From Oscillospiraceae bacterium (GTDB taxonomy: Bacteria > Bacillota > Clostridia > Oscillospirales > Acutalibacteraceae), in NCBI GenBank assembly GCA_009779495.1, contig WRED01000001.1, forward strand, positions 1 through 64,000: a DNA stretch of 64,000 nucleotides. The letters run 5' to 3'. Shown piece after piece: positions 26,284 to 35,425 of the stretch (position 1 is its first letter; every line of letters starts with the position of its first letter). Under the pieces are notes generated by a model. It had not been told where the DNA came from, did no database searches, and saw only the letters and a list, made by a program, of their open reading frames with translations. Both the position numbers and the translations under genes were made by a program.

Positions 26284-26874
26284 TTAATAGTACCTGAACA
26301 CAGCGACGACTTTACCTAAAATCTCGACCTCGTCAACAATGATCGGCTCGTAGGCGCCGTTTTCCGGCTGAAGCCTGAAATAGCCGTCCTCACGGTAGAA
26401 CGTTTTCACCGTCGCCTCGTCCTCGATCATGGCCACGACCATATCGCCGTCATCCGCGACATTCGTCTTTTCGGCCACGATGATGTCGTCGTCCAATATC
26501 CCCGCCCAGAGCATACTCTCGCCCCGGACGCGCAGCGCAAACAGCGGCTTATCCCGCGAAAGCCGCCCCGTATACGGGATATACCCCTCGACTTGTTCCA
26601 CCGCTAAAAGCGGCGCGCCTGCCGCGACACGGCCCAAAATCGGCACATGGGTGATGTTGTTGGCCTGTCCGACGATGCGGATGGACCGTTTCAGCATGGG
26701 GTCGCGCGAGATGTAGCCGGCGTGCTCCAGCGCGTCGAGGTTGATCTGCACGGAGGACGTGGATTTCAGCCCGACCGCGCTGCCGATCTCACGCACTGAG
26801 GGCGGCACGCCGTCCTGCAGCTTCTCCAGCAGATATTCGTAGATTCGTTTTTGTGTGTCGTTAAGTCCGCTCAT
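26284..26874 (-). CDS. lexA: SOS repressor LexA
   Basis: The N-terminal winged helix covers about 1-65. The self-cleavage site is A85-G86 in VAAGAP. The serine-lysine dyad is S120 (RGESM) and K157 (ATVKTF). Length (196 aa) is normal. RecA-stimulated cleavage would release the SOS genes. A 14-bp palindrome overlapping its own -35 box (26947-26960) fits autoregulation. rarA follows in the same operon. Confidence 0.95.
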   Translation of the reverse strand: MSGLNDTQKRIYEYLLEKLQDGVPPSVREIGSAVGLKSTSSVQINLDALEHAGYISRDPMLKRSIRIVGQANNITHVPILGRVAAGAPLLAVEQVEGYIPYTGRLSRDKPLFALRVRGESMLWAGILDDDIIVAEKTNVADDGDMVVAMIEDEATVKTFYREDGYFRLQPENGAYEPIIVDEVEILGKVVAVFRYY

Positions 26875-26921
26875 GTATCATCGCTCCTCAATTTTTTTAG
26901 TGTGGTTACGCCGTCAAATAT

Positions 26922-26949
26922 ATTATACCACAAATTTTGAAAATGTCAA
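26922..26949 (-). promoter_or_regulatory. lexA promoter
   Basis: On the minus strand TTGACA (26949-26944) and TATAAT (26927-26922) are 16 bp apart. The LexA-box-like palindrome overlaps the -35 hexamer. Confidence 0.8.
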
Positions 26950-26960
26950 ACATTTGTTTG
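26947..26960. promoter_or_regulatory. Candidate LexA (SOS) box
   Basis: CAAACATTTGTTTG is a perfect palindrome apart from its central pair and agrees at 12 of 14 positions with the Bacillus-type box CGAACRNRYGTTYG. It overlaps the lexA -35 box and lies 22 bp upstream of the divergent promoter of the small peptide gene, so one bound repressor could affect both. Confidence 0.65.
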
Positions 26961-26982
26961 TAAATTTTTTAAAAAATTTTTC

Positions 26983-27012
26983 TTGACATTTGTCGACATT
27001 GTATGATATAAT
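26983..27012 (+). promoter_or_regulatory. Strong promoter for the 35-aa peptide gene
   Basis: TTGACA (26983-26988) and TATAAT (27007-27012) are separated by 18 bp, with an AT-rich upstream stretch. It is divergent from lexA. Confidence 0.75.
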
Positions 27013-27053
27013 TTAATTTACATCGACATAATATCGTTAAAATGGAGTTTTAC

Positions 27054-27161
27054 ATGAACAATCGCTTGTTTGCCAACATTATTAGCCTTGTCTCGGGGAT
27101 AATTATTATTATCTCCCGCTTGGTTATTGGCAGATCGACGATTGCGATACGCGTTATGTAA
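27054..27161 (+). CDS. 35-aa hydrophobic peptide, candidate SOS-linked type I toxin-like gene
   Basis: The ATG is preceded by GGAG at 6 bases. The peptide MNNRLFANIISLVSGIIIII continues with SRLVIGRSTIAIRVM: a single membrane helix flanked by basic residues. It has its own promoter, about a 40-base leader and a strong intrinsic terminator, and stands divergent from lexA next to a LexA-box-like site. Size, composition and context resemble TisB-type toxins. No antisense RNA promoter was identified with confidence. I know of no named family that matches; the function is inferred. Confidence 0.6.
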   Translation: MNNRLFANIISLVSGIIIIISRLVIGRSTIAIRVM

Positions 27162-27180
27162 ATAAACCCTGTGTTTTCAT

Positions 27181-27216
27181 AACTGCCGCGATTTTCGGAT
27201 CGCGGCAGTTTTTTTA
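27181..27216 (+). terminator. Intrinsic terminator of the small peptide transcript
   Basis: AACTGCCGCGAT pairs exactly with ATCGCGGCAGTT around a six-base loop, followed by a run of seven T residues. Confidence 0.9.
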
Positions 27217-27279
27217 TTTATTATGTCGATGTAAATAACAGCCGTGCATATACGGCGGTACATATTAGGAGGATAAAAA

Positions 27280-27876
27280 ATGGAAAATCAAAAAGAAATC
27301 AAGGTAACAACAAAGGAATGGTCAAACCCAACCCCGGCAGGGCTTGTCGCCCTCTCCGTCGCGTGCTTTTGCTTTTTCGCGATGCTTAACGGACTCGTTG
27401 AACCGTCGGCTACACGTCTGGTAGGCTGCTGGCTTCTGGGCGGCTTTGTCGTTCAGGTCGTCGTCGGGTTGCTGGATCTCAAGGGCGGCAATTACGCGGG
27501 CGGCAACACGTTTTTGTTCTTCAGTGCGTTCTTCATGCTCGTCGGGGGACTTGAGATGTTCGTCAAGGCCGGCGGCGGAGTCGATACCCGCATTGACGGC
27601 TTCGCGTGGCTCGCGCTGACGGTCGTCCTCTTACTGTGGACGCCGGCATTTTTGAAGACTTTCAGCCTGCTGTCCCTGATCGTGCTCACGCTTGACGTGG
27701 CGCTGCCGTTTATCACCCTCATCGACCTCCAGGTTTTGCCGAAGAGCTTTTCGCCTGTGCCGGCTTACGCGTTGCTCCTCGCGGGGCTTATCGCTATTTA
27801 CCTCAGCGCGGCGCTTGTGGTCAACACAACCTTCGGTAAAAAGATATATCCGGTAATTGAACCAAAAAGCAAGTAA
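27280..27876 (+). CDS. GPR1/FUN34/YaaH (SatP) family acetate/succinate transporter
   Basis: The 198-aa product has six hydrophobic segments and the family signature NPTPAGL at about residues 17-23 before the first helix. SatP-type proteins move acetate or succinate across the membrane. AGGAGGATAAAAA precedes the ATG. It is expressed separately from the small peptide because a terminator lies between them. It converges with rplQ, sharing the hairpin at 27895-27935. Confidence 0.85.
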   Translation: MENQKEIKVTTKEWSNPTPAGLVALSVACFCFFAMLNGLVEPSATRLVGCWLLGGFVVQVVVGLLDLKGGNYAGGNTFLFFSAFFMLVGGLEMFVKAGGGVDTRIDGFAWLALTVVLLLWTPAFLKTFSLLSLIVLTLDVALPFITLIDLQVLPKSFSPVPAYALLLAGLIAIYLSAALVVNTTFGKKIYPVIEPKSK

Positions 27877-27894
27877 TCTCTGGGCATAAAAAAT

Positions 27895-27935
27895 CCGCCG
27901 TATAAATCAGTATCAGCCTCTGATTTATACGGCGG
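27895..27935 (-). terminator. Terminator between the transporter gene and the ribosomal operon
   Basis: CCGCCGTATAAATCAG and CTGATTTATACGGCGG form a perfect 16-bp stem with a nine-base loop. Read leftward it is followed by a T-run (complement of AAAAAAT at 27888-27894), so it mainly ends the alpha operon; rightward it could also stop the transporter transcript. Confidence 0.9.
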
Positions 27936-27961
27936 TTAACTTTGTATGTGTCTGCGTTTAC

Positions 27962-28366
27962 TTAATCTGCCTTTTTAGTCTTGGCTTTCTTGGGCTTTTT
28001 GGCGGCCGCCTTGCCGTCATCCTTACTCACCAACTCAATCACGCACATCTCCGCCGCGTCGCCGCGCCTTGCCCCCGTCTTGATAATACGGGTATAGCCG
28101 CCGTTTGTGCCCTTGTATACGGGCGCGATCTCGTCAAAAAGCTTCTTGACGACCGACTCCTTCGTCACATACGCGAACACCTGACGCTTTGCCGCCAGGG
28201 AATCGTCTTTCGCTATGGTGATCATCTTTTCGGTCATAGCGCGGACTTCTTTAGCTCTTGTGACGGTGGTTTCGATCCTGCTGTTTTCCAAGAGATATGT
28301 GACCAAGCCTCTGAGCATCGACCTGCGATGGTCCGTCGCTCTGCCAAGCTTCCTGGTTCCGGGCAT
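27962..28366 (-). CDS. rplQ: Large ribosomal subunit protein bL17
   Basis: The 134-aa protein has the family core ([14 protein letters not shown], then a GYTRI strand) plus a lysine/alanine-rich C-terminal tail ([13 protein letters not shown]) beyond the usual bacterial length of about 116-127. It is the last gene of the alpha operon, after rpoA, and the terminator follows 27 bp downstream. Confidence 0.96.
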   Translation of the reverse strand: MPGTRKLGRATDHRRSMLRGLVTYLLENSRIETTVTRAKEVRAMTEKMITIAKDDSLAAKRQVFAYVTKESVVKKLFDEIAPVYKGTNGGYTRIIKTGARRGDAAEMCVIELVSKDDGKAAAKKPKKAKTKKAD

Positions 28367-28430
28367 TTAAATCACTCCTTTTTCCAAGGCAGCTGTGTTT
28401 GCCTTGTAAATGTGTTTGCCTTTTGGGGTT

Positions 28431-29381
28431 TTATTCGTCTTCCCTGTTGAGGTCAAAGCCAAGGGAATTGATCTTGGCGACGACCTCGTCGATGGATTTG
28501 CGCCCGAGGTTGCGGACTTTCATCATGTCCTCCTCGGTCTTGTTGATCAAATCCTCTACCGTATTGATGCCCGCTCTCTTCAGGCAGTTGAAAGAACGGA
28601 CGGAAAGGTCAAGTTCCTCAATGGTCATCTCCAGCACTTTTTCCTTGCCGCTGTCATTTTTGACAACCATAATCTCTGTGTTATACGCCTCGTCGGAGAG
28701 GCCGCTGAAGAGACTGAGATGCTCGTTGAGGATCTTGGCGCCTAATGACACGGCATCTTTCGCTGATATCGTCCCATTCGTCAAAACCTCTAGCGTCAGT
28801 TTGTCATAGTCCGTGATCTGACCGACGCGTGTGTTTTCGACCGTGTAGTTGACCTTGAGCACAGGGGAATAGATGGAGTCCACCGCGATGACGCCGATAA
28901 TCGGCTGCATCATCTGCTTGTTGCGCTCGGCTGACACATAACCGCGCCCTTTGTCACAGGTCATCTCCATACCCAGATGGGCGCCGTCGTCCAAGGAAGC
29001 GATGTGCATGTCGGGGTTGAGTATCTCGACCTCAGAATCGGTTTTGATTCTTCCGGCCGTCACCTCGCCCGGCTCGTTTACATCAACATAGATAGTTTTG
29101 GGACCGTCGCCGTGTATCTTTAATATTACGCTCTTCAGATTCAGAACGATCTCCGTGACGTCCTCCTTGACGCCGGGAACCGTTGAGAATTCGTGAAGTA
29201 TGCCGTCGATTTTCACGGAGGTTATCGCGTAACCCGGCATGGACGACAAAAGTACCCGTCTGAGACTGTTGCCCAATGTCGTGCCGTATCCTCTTTCGAG
29301 GGGTTCGACGATGAATTTTCCGTAGGTACCGTCGGCTGAAATGTCGGTCGTTTCGATTTTGGGCTTTTCGATTCCTATCAT
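28431..29381 (-). CDS. rpoA: RNA polymerase subunit alpha
   Basis: The 316-aa protein has the N-terminal assembly domain ([20 protein letters not shown]) and the C-terminal DNA-contacting domain with helix-hairpin-helix motifs ([32 protein letters not shown]). It forms the dimer that seeds RNA polymerase assembly and contacts UP elements. Position between rpsD and rplQ is canonical. Confidence 0.97.
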   Translation of the reverse strand: MIGIEKPKIETTDISADGTYGKFIVEPLERGYGTTLGNSLRRVLLSSMPGYAITSVKIDGILHEFSTVPGVKEDVTEIVLNLKSVILKIHGDGPKTIYVDVNEPGEVTAGRIKTDSEVEILNPDMHIASLDDGAHLGMEMTCDKGRGYVSAERNKQMMQPIIGVIAVDSIYSPVLKVNYTVENTRVGQITDYDKLTLEVLTNGTISAKDAVSLGAKILNEHLSLFSGLSDEAYNTEIMVVKNDSGKEKVLEMTIEELDLSVRSFNCLKRAGINTVEDLINKTEEDMMKVRNLGRKSIDEVVAKINSLGFDLNREDE

Positions 29382-29499
29382 TCAAAACCCTCCTTGATAG
29401 TCATGGGGGCACAAGCCCCGGTTTGTGAGCCTATTCGTCGCCTTTTTTTACGCGGCACAGGCAATCCGTGCGCGGGAACGGAAAAAGACCGCCAAAACG

Positions 29500-30126
29500 C
29501 TACTTCGAGTAGAACTCAACGATTAAATGTTCCTCGACGGGAGCCTCGATCTGGTCGCGCTCAGGCAGGTTTATAACCTTGCCCGCGTTCGCGCCGTTGT
29601 CACGCTCAAGCCACTGGGGCACGGGACGCGCCTCGTTTGACTCAATCACGGCCTTGAACTTATCACTGTCAAGGCTTCTCTCCTTCACGGAAACAACATC
29701 ACCGGGTTTCAGAAGATAAGACGGAATATCGACCTTCCTGCCGTTCACTTTATAGTGGCCGTGCTGAACGAGCTGTCTGCCCTCCGCCCTCGATGAGGCC
29801 CACCCGAGCAGATAAACGACGTTATCAAGGCGGCTTTCGCAAATGCGGAGCAGATTTTCGCCCGTCATGCCGGCTTTGCGCTCGGCCATGAGGAAATACT
29901 TATGGAACTGCCCTTCCTGAATGCCGTAGAAACGTCTGGCCTGCTGCTTCGCGCGCAGCTGCAACCCGTATTCGGAAGTCTTTTTGCGGCTCTGCCCATG
30001 CTGCCCGGGGGCATAGGTGCGGCGGTCAACCGAGCATTTGCCGGTGTAACAGCGCTCACCCTTGAGGAAAAGCTTCTTGCCCTCGCGGCGGCAAAGCTTA
30101 CAGACCGCGCCTGTATATCTTGACAT
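29500..30126 (-). CDS. rpsD: Small ribosomal subunit protein uS4
   Basis: The start is set at [16 protein letters not shown] (30126), where the family begins, giving 208 aa. Four cysteines in the first 31 residues (CKLC, then C and C) are the zinc-binding form of S4. The S4 RNA-binding domain ([20 protein letters not shown]) is intact. S4 nucleates 30S assembly and in many bacteria represses the alpha operon. Confidence 0.96.
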   Translation of the reverse strand: MSRYTGAVCKLCRREGKKLFLKGERCYTGKCSVDRRTYAPGQHGQSRKKTSEYGLQLRAKQQARRFYGIQEGQFHKYFLMAERKAGMTGENLLRICESRLDNVVYLLGWASSRAEGRQLVQHGHYKVNGRKVDIPSYLLKPGDVVSVKERSLDSDKFKAVIESNEARPVPQWLERDNGANAGKVINLPERDQIEAPVEEHLIVEFYSK

Positions 30127-30149
30127 GCTAACAATCAATCCTTTCCTGG

Positions 30150-30272
30150 TTTAGACGCTAGACGCTGGACAGTAGACATTAGACGCGGCTCGGCAACGCG
30201 CTTCGCTAAAACAAACGCATAGCTATATAAAATCACGTCTACGATCTACAATCTACAATCTAGAATCTAGTA
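30150..30272. repeat. TAGA-type degenerate repeat block 1 (rpsD-rpsK gap)
   Basis: The gap is built from units such as tagacgctagacgctgg and tagacattagacg on one side and acgatctacaatctacaatctagaatctag on the other; read together they are loosely inverted. No reading frame or promoter is seen. Similar blocks lie at 36461 and 41227. Confidence 0.7.
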
Positions 30273-30680
30273 TTAGACACGACGCCTCTTCGGCGGGCGG
30301 CATCCATTATGGGGTATCGGCGTGACGTCCTTGATCATGTCCACTTCAAGCCCCGCCGTCTGAAGCGCGCGGATAGCGGCCTCGCGCCCCTGTCCGGGAC
30401 CCTTGACGTAGACCTCGACCGTTTTCATGCCGTGTTCCATCGCCGCCTTGGCCGCGACCTCCGCCGCCGTCTGCGCCGCGAAAGGCGTGGACTTCTTCGA
30501 GCCCCTGAATCCCATCTCTCCCGCGCTCGCCCAGGAAACGGCGTTGCCCTGCGTGTCCGTAATCGTGACGATCGTGTTGTTAAAGGTGGATTGGATATGG
30601 ACCGCCCCGCGCTCAATATTCTTGCGCTCACGGCGTCTGCGCGTGGAAGTGTTCTTTTTTCCTGCACCTTTGATAGCCAT
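30273..30680 (-). CDS. rpsK: Small ribosomal subunit protein uS11
   Basis: The 135-aa protein has the conserved [19 protein letters not shown] start and the [13 protein letters not shown] and [17 protein letters not shown] end typical of S11, which lines the mRNA exit region. It follows rpsM by 15 bp. Confidence 0.97.
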   Translation of the reverse strand: MAIKGAGKKNTSTRRRRERKNIERGAVHIQSTFNNTIVTITDTQGNAVSWASAGEMGFRGSKKSTPFAAQTAAEVAAKAAMEHGMKTVEVYVKGPGQGREAAIRALQTAGLEVDMIKDVTPIPHNGCRPPKRRRV

Positions 30681-30695
30681 ATTTCTCCTCCTCCC

Positions 30696-31064
30696 TTATT
30701 TCTTCTTGTTCGCAACGGTCTTCTTCGGACCCTTGCGCGTACGTGCGTTTGTCTTGGAGCGCTGTCCGCGAACGGGCAGCCCCTTGCGGTGACGGATGCC
30801 GCGATAGCAGCCGATCTCGACCAAACGCTTGATATCGAAAGCAGTCTCTCTCCTGAGATCGCCCTCAACCTTGAGGTTATGGTCGATATACTCACGCAGC
30901 TTCGATACGTCGTCCTCGGTCAGATCCTTGACCCTGACGTCGGGGCTGATGCCCGTATCCGCCAAAATCTTGCTCGCGGTGGTGCGCCCTATGCCGAAAA
31001 TGTAGGTAAGCCCTATCTCCAGCCTTTTATCCCTTGGTAAATCTACACCTGAAATACGCGCCAT
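30696..31064 (-). CDS. rpsM: Small ribosomal subunit protein uS13
   Basis: The 122-aa protein begins [20 protein letters not shown] and ends with the basic [15 protein letters not shown] tail. S13 contacts the 50S subunit and P-site tRNA. It heads the alpha-operon part after rpmJ. Confidence 0.97.
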   Translation of the reverse strand: MARISGVDLPRDKRLEIGLTYIFGIGRTTASKILADTGISPDVRVKDLTEDDVSKLREYIDHNLKVEGDLRRETAFDIKRLVEIGCYRGIRHRKGLPVRGQRSKTNARTRKGPKKTVANKKK

Positions 31065-31098
31065 TTGTCAGTTACACCTCCTAAATGGTATGCCGGGA

Positions 31099-31212
31099 TC
31101 AACCCTGGCGCTGTTTGTGCTTGGGATTCTCACAGATAACCATGATCCTGCCCTTGCGCTTGATAACCTTGCATTTGTCGCAAATTTTCTTTACAGAAGG
31201 TCTGACTTTCAT
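31099..31212 (-). CDS. rpmJ: Large ribosomal subunit protein bL36
   Basis: This 37-aa protein starts at 31212 with [20 protein letters not shown] and ends [10 protein letters not shown]. The CDKC, C and H residues form the zinc site, the C+ form. It is in its canonical place between infA and rpsM, 15 bp after infA. Confidence 0.95.
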   Translation of the reverse strand: MKVRPSVKKICDKCKVIKRKGRIMVICENPKHKQRQG

Positions 31213-31227
31213 ATTACAAATACCTCC

Positions 31228-31446
31228 TTACTTAGATCGCCATGTGATTCGCCCGCGCGTCAGGTCATACGGCGACATCTCCACCGTGACCTTGTCGCCC
31301 GGAAGGATGCGGATGTAGTTCATGCGCAGCTTCCCGGAAATGTGGGCCAATATCTTGTGCCCGTTTTTCAGCTCAACCTGAAAGGTTGCGTTGGGAAGAG
31401 CTTCTACTACAACGCCCTCTACCTCGATCATATCCTGTTTAGACAT
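31228..31446 (-). CDS. infA: Translation initiation factor IF-1
   Basis: The 72-aa OB-fold protein starts [20 protein letters not shown] and contains [19 protein letters not shown], the normal length and sequence. It occupies the A-site during initiation. Its start overlaps the end of the KOW-domain gene by 8 bp. Confidence 0.97.
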   Translation of the reverse strand: MSKQDMIEVEGVVVEALPNATFQVELKNGHKILAHISGKLRMNYIRILPGDKVTVEMSPYDLTRGRITWRSK

Positions 31447-31699
31447 TTTGCAATCCCTCCAAATTAAAACTTAAACCGGCTAACAACTTTTTTAGCGCCT
31501 TGTCGCCTGTGACTCCGGTTATATCCAGCCTCAGGCCTGTGTCCTGTATATGCCTTGGATTTTTGAGCTTCGGCCTGTTCAGCGGGCGTTCCCTCCCGTC
31601 ACAGACCGCAATCCCTTTTTCGGATACGTCCGTGACCATGAGGAGCTTTCCCTTGTCTCTGCCCGCGAGGGACTTTACTACGCTTCCTTTTTCAAGCAT
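31439..31699 (-). CDS. KOW-domain RNA-binding protein of the spc operon
   Basis: An 86-aa frame from ATG 31699 ([20 protein letters not shown]) has a KOW/L14e-like fold at its start. Small proteins of this type are found between map and infA in many Clostridia. They resemble archaeal/eukaryotic L14e proteins, but a ribosomal role is not shown. It lies 11 bp after map and overlaps infA, so expression is coupled to translation genes. Confidence 0.8.
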   Translation of the reverse strand: MLEKGSVVKSLAGRDKGKLLMVTDVSEKGIAVCDGRERPLNRPKLKNPRHIQDTGLRLDITGVTGDKALKKLLAGLSFNLEGLQNV

Positions 31700-31710
31700 A
31701 TCAAGCCCTC

Positions 31711-32460
31711 CTAGAGAAGAGTCATGATCTTCGGGCCGTCCGCCGTGATGGCGACCGTATGCTCGAAGTGGGCCGACAGCTTCCCGTCCCGGGTTTTGAC
31801 TGTCCAGCCGTCCGGCATGACCTTTACCGCGCACGTACCGCCGTTTATCATCGGTTCTATGGCCAAAACCATCCCCGGCATAAGCCGCACGCCCCGTCCC
31901 GCCGTGCCGAAGTTCGGTACGCAGGGATCCTCGTGCATCTTCCTGCCGACGCCGTGCCCCGTGTAGTCCCGCACGACGGAGTAGCCTCTTTCCTCGCAGT
32001 ACCGCTGTATCGCCTCGCTGATATCTCCGACCCTGCCGCCGGCGACCGCCATTTTGATACCCTCGAAAAGGCTCTCCCTGGTCGTGTCGTTCAGCCGCTT
32101 CGCTTCGGGGCTTAACTCCCCCGCCGCGAAAGTAGCGGCATTGTCTCCTACATATCCGCGATAGACCGCGCCCAAGTCAACGCTGACCAGGTCGCCCTCT
32201 TTCAACACGCGGTTCCTGCCCGGTATCCCGTGGATGACCTCATCGTTGATGGAGACGCAGGCCGTCGCGGGGAAGCCGTTGTAGTTCAGAAACGCGGACG
32301 ACGCGCCGTGCTTTGTGATACAGGCGTGAGCGATACGGTCAAGCTCGAACGTCGTAACGCCCGGCCTCACAGCCTCGCCGACCGCCTTGAGCGCCTCGGC
32401 CGAAATGCGTCCGGCCTCGCGCATCAGCCTAAGCTCCGCCGATGTTTTAAGAGCTATCAT
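31711..32460 (-). CDS. map: Methionine aminopeptidase, type I
   Basis: The ATG at 32460 gives MIALKTSAELRLMREAGRIS. The metal-binding aspartates are in SVDLGAVYRGYVGDNAATF, with the catalytic histidine in YTGHGVGRKMHEDP and glutamate in AIEPMI. It removes the initiator methionine from nascent proteins. It follows secY directly; adk, which often stands between them, is absent. Confidence 0.95.
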   Translation of the reverse strand: MIALKTSAELRLMREAGRISAEALKAVGEAVRPGVTTFELDRIAHACITKHGASSAFLNYNGFPATACVSINDEVIHGIPGRNRVLKEGDLVSVDLGAVYRGYVGDNAATFAAGELSPEAKRLNDTTRESLFEGIKMAVAGGRVGDISEAIQRYCEERGYSVVRDYTGHGVGRKMHEDPCVPNFGTAGRGVRLMPGMVLAIEPMINGGTCAVKVMPDGWTVKTRDGKLSAHFEHTVAITADGPKIMTLL

Positions 32461-32461
32461 A

Positions 32462-33820
32462 TTAATCAAGGAAGCCCTTGTAGTGACGCATCATCATCTG
32501 GCTCTCAAGCTGCTTCACTGTCTCTAAAGCGACGCCGACCATGATGATGATTGACGTGCCGCCCAGGGAAATGTTCATCGCATGATTGAAAGCCGACGTG
32601 ACCTGCGTGAACAGTATCGGGAACAGCGCGACGACGCTTAACAGCAACGCGCCCAGCAAAGTAATTCTTGACAGAATCTTGCCGATATAATCAGACGTGG
32701 GCTTGCCCGGGCGGAGACCCGGCACGGCGCCGCTGTTTTTACGGATGTTGTTGGCCATTTCGATGGGATTGTACTGGATCGACGAATAGAAGTAGGCGAA
32801 CGCGATGATCATGACGAAGTAGATGAGCGCGTATGCCCAGTGGTCAGCCTTGAACAGGCTGAAAAACTGTCCCCAGCCCGTTTCTTTCCAGGAAGCTTCC
32901 TGCGCTCTGGCGATGAACAGCTCGATCGTCGGCGGCAGGGACAGGATCGACGATGCGAAGATAACCGGCATAACGCCCGACATGTTGACCTTGATGGGGA
33001 TATGGGTACTCTGCCCTCCGTACATCTTGCGTCCGACGACGCGTTTAGCATACTGAACGGGTATTCGCCGTTCGGCATTGTCCATCCAGACGATGAACGC
33101 TACCATCAGCAGCAGGAATAACGCCGCCAGCGGTGACAGAATGTAAAAAGCTCCGCCTCTGCCTAAATATCCGACCTGGATGTTCATGCTGAAAAGCTGC
33201 GTGAACATCATCGGCATCCTCGAAATAATGCCGGAGAACAGGATCATGGAAATGCCGTTGCCTATACCCTTGTCGTTGACCTGCTCGCCCAGCCACATGA
33301 TCAGCGCCGTGCCGGCGACGAACGTGAGTATGATAACGAGCGCCTGGAATACGGCCGCAATGCCCGTGTAGGCATTGCCGGTTTCGATGCTCTTCATCAG
33401 ATATCCCTGGTTGCGGACATAGAAATAATAGGCCGTACTCTGTAAGGTTCCCAGCGCGACGGTGACCACGCGGGTGATGGAGGCGATTTTCTTTCTGCCC
33501 TCCTCGCCCTCCTTGGAGAGCCTTTCAAGCGCGGGGATAGCCACTGTCAGCAGCTGCATGATAATGGAGCTGTTGATGTAGGGCGTGACGGACATGGCAA
33601 ATATCGTTCCGTAGTTGAACGCGTCGCCGGTCATCATGCTCAAATACTCCATGAAAGTGCCCGCGCTCTGCTCCGCGGCGATGATGCCCGCTTTGCCGAT
33701 GTCGAGAAACGGAACGGGGATAGCCGCGCCGACCCTGCACACCAAAATGATGAACAGCGTAAACAGCATCTTCTTGCGCAGCTCGGGGATCTTCCATGCG
33801 TTCGCGATGATTTTCAGCAC
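32462..33820 (-). CDS. secY: Protein translocase subunit SecY
   Basis: The 452-aa polytopic protein has ten membrane segments and family motifs (FLDIGKAGI, GTALIMWLGEQVNDKGIGNG, RRIPVQYAKR, PGLRPGKPTSDYI). It forms the protein-conducting channel with SecE. It follows rplO with one base between the genes. Confidence 0.97.
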   Translation of the reverse strand: MLKIIANAWKIPELRKKMLFTLFIILVCRVGAAIPVPFLDIGKAGIIAAEQSAGTFMEYLSMMTGDAFNYGTIFAMSVTPYINSSIIMQLLTVAIPALERLSKEGEEGRKKIASITRVVTVALGTLQSTAYYFYVRNQGYLMKSIETGNAYTGIAAVFQALVIILTFVAGTALIMWLGEQVNDKGIGNGISMILFSGIISRMPMMFTQLFSMNIQVGYLGRGGAFYILSPLAALFLLLMVAFIVWMDNAERRIPVQYAKRVVGRKMYGGQSTHIPIKVNMSGVMPVIFASSILSLPPTIELFIARAQEASWKETGWGQFFSLFKADHWAYALIYFVMIIAFAYFYSSIQYNPIEMANNIRKNSGAVPGLRPGKPTSDYIGKILSRITLLGALLLSVVALFPILFTQVTSAFNHAMNISLGGTSIIIMVGVALETVKQLESQMMMRHYKGFLD

Positions 33821-33821
33821 G

Positions 33822-34265
33822 TTAAATCACCTCTGCCTTTCCGCCGGCAGCCTCGATCTTTTGCTTTGCGCTCTCGGAAAAAGCGTTTGCTTTCACGGTA
33901 AAGCTCTTGGAGATATCGCCGTTCCCCAAAATCTTTACGCCGTCGAGCGCCTTTTTGACAAGACCGGCCTTTATCAGCGTCTCGACGTCGATGACCGAGC
34001 CGCTTTCAAATTTTTTCTCAAGCTCCGAGATGTTGACAATGGCAATTTCCTTGCCGAAGATGTTCACAAAGCCTCTCTTGGGGACACGCCTCTGAAGGGG
34101 CATCTGGCCGCCCTCAAAGCCAATCCGCGGACCTCTGCCCGCACGGGCTTTCTGACCCTTGTGGCCCTTGCCGGCCGTTTTGCCCTGACCTGACGCCGGG
34201 CCGCGCCCTATGCGCTTGCGTTCCTTTTTAGAACCCTCCGCCGGTGACAGTTCGTGTAACCTCAT
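33822..34265 (-). CDS. rplO: Large ribosomal subunit protein uL15
   Basis: The start is [20 protein letters not shown] (34265), giving 147 aa. The glycine/arginine-rich N-terminus ([20 protein letters not shown]) threads into 23S rRNA. The ATG overlaps the rpmD stop as ATGA. Confidence 0.96.
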   Translation of the reverse strand: MRLHELSPAEGSKKERKRIGRGPASGQGKTAGKGHKGQKARAGRGPRIGFEGGQMPLQRRVPKRGFVNIFGKEIAIVNISELEKKFESGSVIDVETLIKAGLVKKALDGVKILGNGDISKSFTVKANAFSESAKQKIEAAGGKAEVI

Positions 34266-34486
34266 GCCTTCGCACCTCCCTGGCTTACCTCGCACACCTC
34301 GATAAGATGGGCGATCTTTCTTATCTTGCCCTGAGTCGCGGGGATATCCGGCTGAACGGACGTGTCCCCGATCCTGCGAAGGCCGAGCGATTGGGCGGTG
34401 GCAATCTGATCTTTTTTACTGCAAATCAAACTTTTTACGAGCTTAACCTGCACGAATTTTTCCTTGGTTTTTGCTTTTGCTGCCAT
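34262..34486 (-). CDS. rpmD: Large ribosomal subunit protein uL30
   Basis: The 74-aa protein holds the L30 core ([31 protein letters not shown]) with about a ten-residue lysine-rich N-terminal extension and a ten-residue C-terminal extension. It sits between rpsE and rplO as usual. Confidence 0.93.
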   Translation of the reverse strand: MAAKAKTKEKFVQVKLVKSLICSKKDQIATAQSLGLRRIGDTSVQPDIPATQGKIRKIAHLIEVCEVSQGGAKA

Positions 34487-34498
34487 TTTCCACCCTCC

Positions 34499-34999
34499 TT
34501 ATCCTAAAATCTCGCTTACCGATTTTCCGCGAATTTGAGCGACCTCGTCGGCGTTGCGGAGCTTTGAAAGCCCGTCAAGCGTCGCGCGGACGACATTGCA
34601 GGGGTTGTTCGAGCGCAGCGCCTTGGAGCGGATGTCCTTGATGCCGACAGTCTCGACCACGGCGCGGACAGGCCCGCCCGCGATAACGCCGGTACCGGGC
34701 GCCGCCGGCTTTAACAGCACGACGCCGGCCCCGAATTTGCCTATGATCTCGTGGGGGATCGTCGAACCCTTCAGGGATACCTTAAAGAGGTTCTTCTTCG
34801 CGTCCTCAATGCCCTTGCGTATCGCGTCCGGCACTTCCCCCGACTTGCCTAAACCGAAGCCGATGGTGCCCTGTCCGTCTCCCACGACGACTAAGGCGGA
34901 GAACTTGAAGATGCGTCCGCCCTTGACGGTTTTGGAAACGCGGTTGATGGCGACGACGCGTTCGGTCAGCTCCGTAGCCGTGTAATCAATCTTAGCCAA
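34499..34999 (-). CDS. rpsE: Small ribosomal subunit protein uS5
   Basis: The start is a TTG at 34999, chosen because GGGAGG lies 8 bases upstream and it opens [20 protein letters not shown]. The product of 166 aa has the S5 N-terminal RNA-binding domain ([20 protein letters not shown]) and the C-terminal fold. An ATG-less start in a ribosomal gene is uncommon and may lower its yield. Confidence 0.93.
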   Translation of the reverse strand: MAKIDYTATELTERVVAINRVSKTVKGGRIFKFSALVVVGDGQGTIGFGLGKSGEVPDAIRKGIEDAKKNLFKVSLKGSTIPHEIIGKFGAGVVLLKPAAPGTGVIAGGPVRAVVETVGIKDIRSKALRSNNPCNVVRATLDGLSKLRNADEVAQIRGKSVSEILG

Positions 35000-35013
35000 A
35001 GTAAATTCCTCCC

Positions 35014-35373
35014 TTAGAATTTCAGTCCGCCTTGACGGGCGCCTTCGGCCAATTCCTGTACACGGCCGTGATAAATATATCCGCCTCTGTCGAAAACGCA
35101 CGTAGTGATCTTCTTTTCAGCGGCACGCTTCGCCAAAAGCTCGCCCACCTGATGGGCGGCGGTTTTATTTCCGCCGTACTCCGCGAAATCCTTTTCCACG
35201 GTCGAGGCGGACACAAGGGTCACGCCCTTTACGTCGTCAATCAGCTGCGCGTAGATGTTCTGCAGTGAGCGGAATACGTTAAGACGCGGGCATTCGGCCG
35301 TTCCGCGGATTTTGCCGCGAACTCTCTTGTGGCGCTTCTGCCGCGCCTTATTGGTGTCCGGTCTGTTTACCAT
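35014..35373 (-). CDS. rplR: Large ribosomal subunit protein uL18
   Basis: The 119-aa protein has [13 protein letters not shown] sequence ([20 protein letters not shown]) and the end [20 protein letters not shown] that binds 5S rRNA with L5. It is 14 bp upstream of rpsE. Confidence 0.96.
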   Translation of the reverse strand: MVNRPDTNKARQKRHKRVRGKIRGTAECPRLNVFRSLQNIYAQLIDDVKGVTLVSASTVEKDFAEYGGNKTAAHQVGELLAKRAAEKKITTCVFDRGGYIYHGRVQELAEGARQGGLKF

Positions 35374-35425
35374 TGTGTATAATCATTCCTTTCTTAAGAG
35401 CCTGTTGACAGGCTCCAGGAAAATA

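Larger units (their letters stand above)
27017..27235. repeat. 16-bp inverted repeat enclosing the small peptide gene
   Basis: TTTACATCGACATAAT (27017-27032) and ATTATGTCGATGTAAA (27220-27235) are exact reverse complements. The first lies in the 5' leader of the peptide mRNA; the second lies just past its terminator. They could be two operator half-sites, the ends of a small mobile element, or arms of a long-range RNA pairing. Confidence 0.75.
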
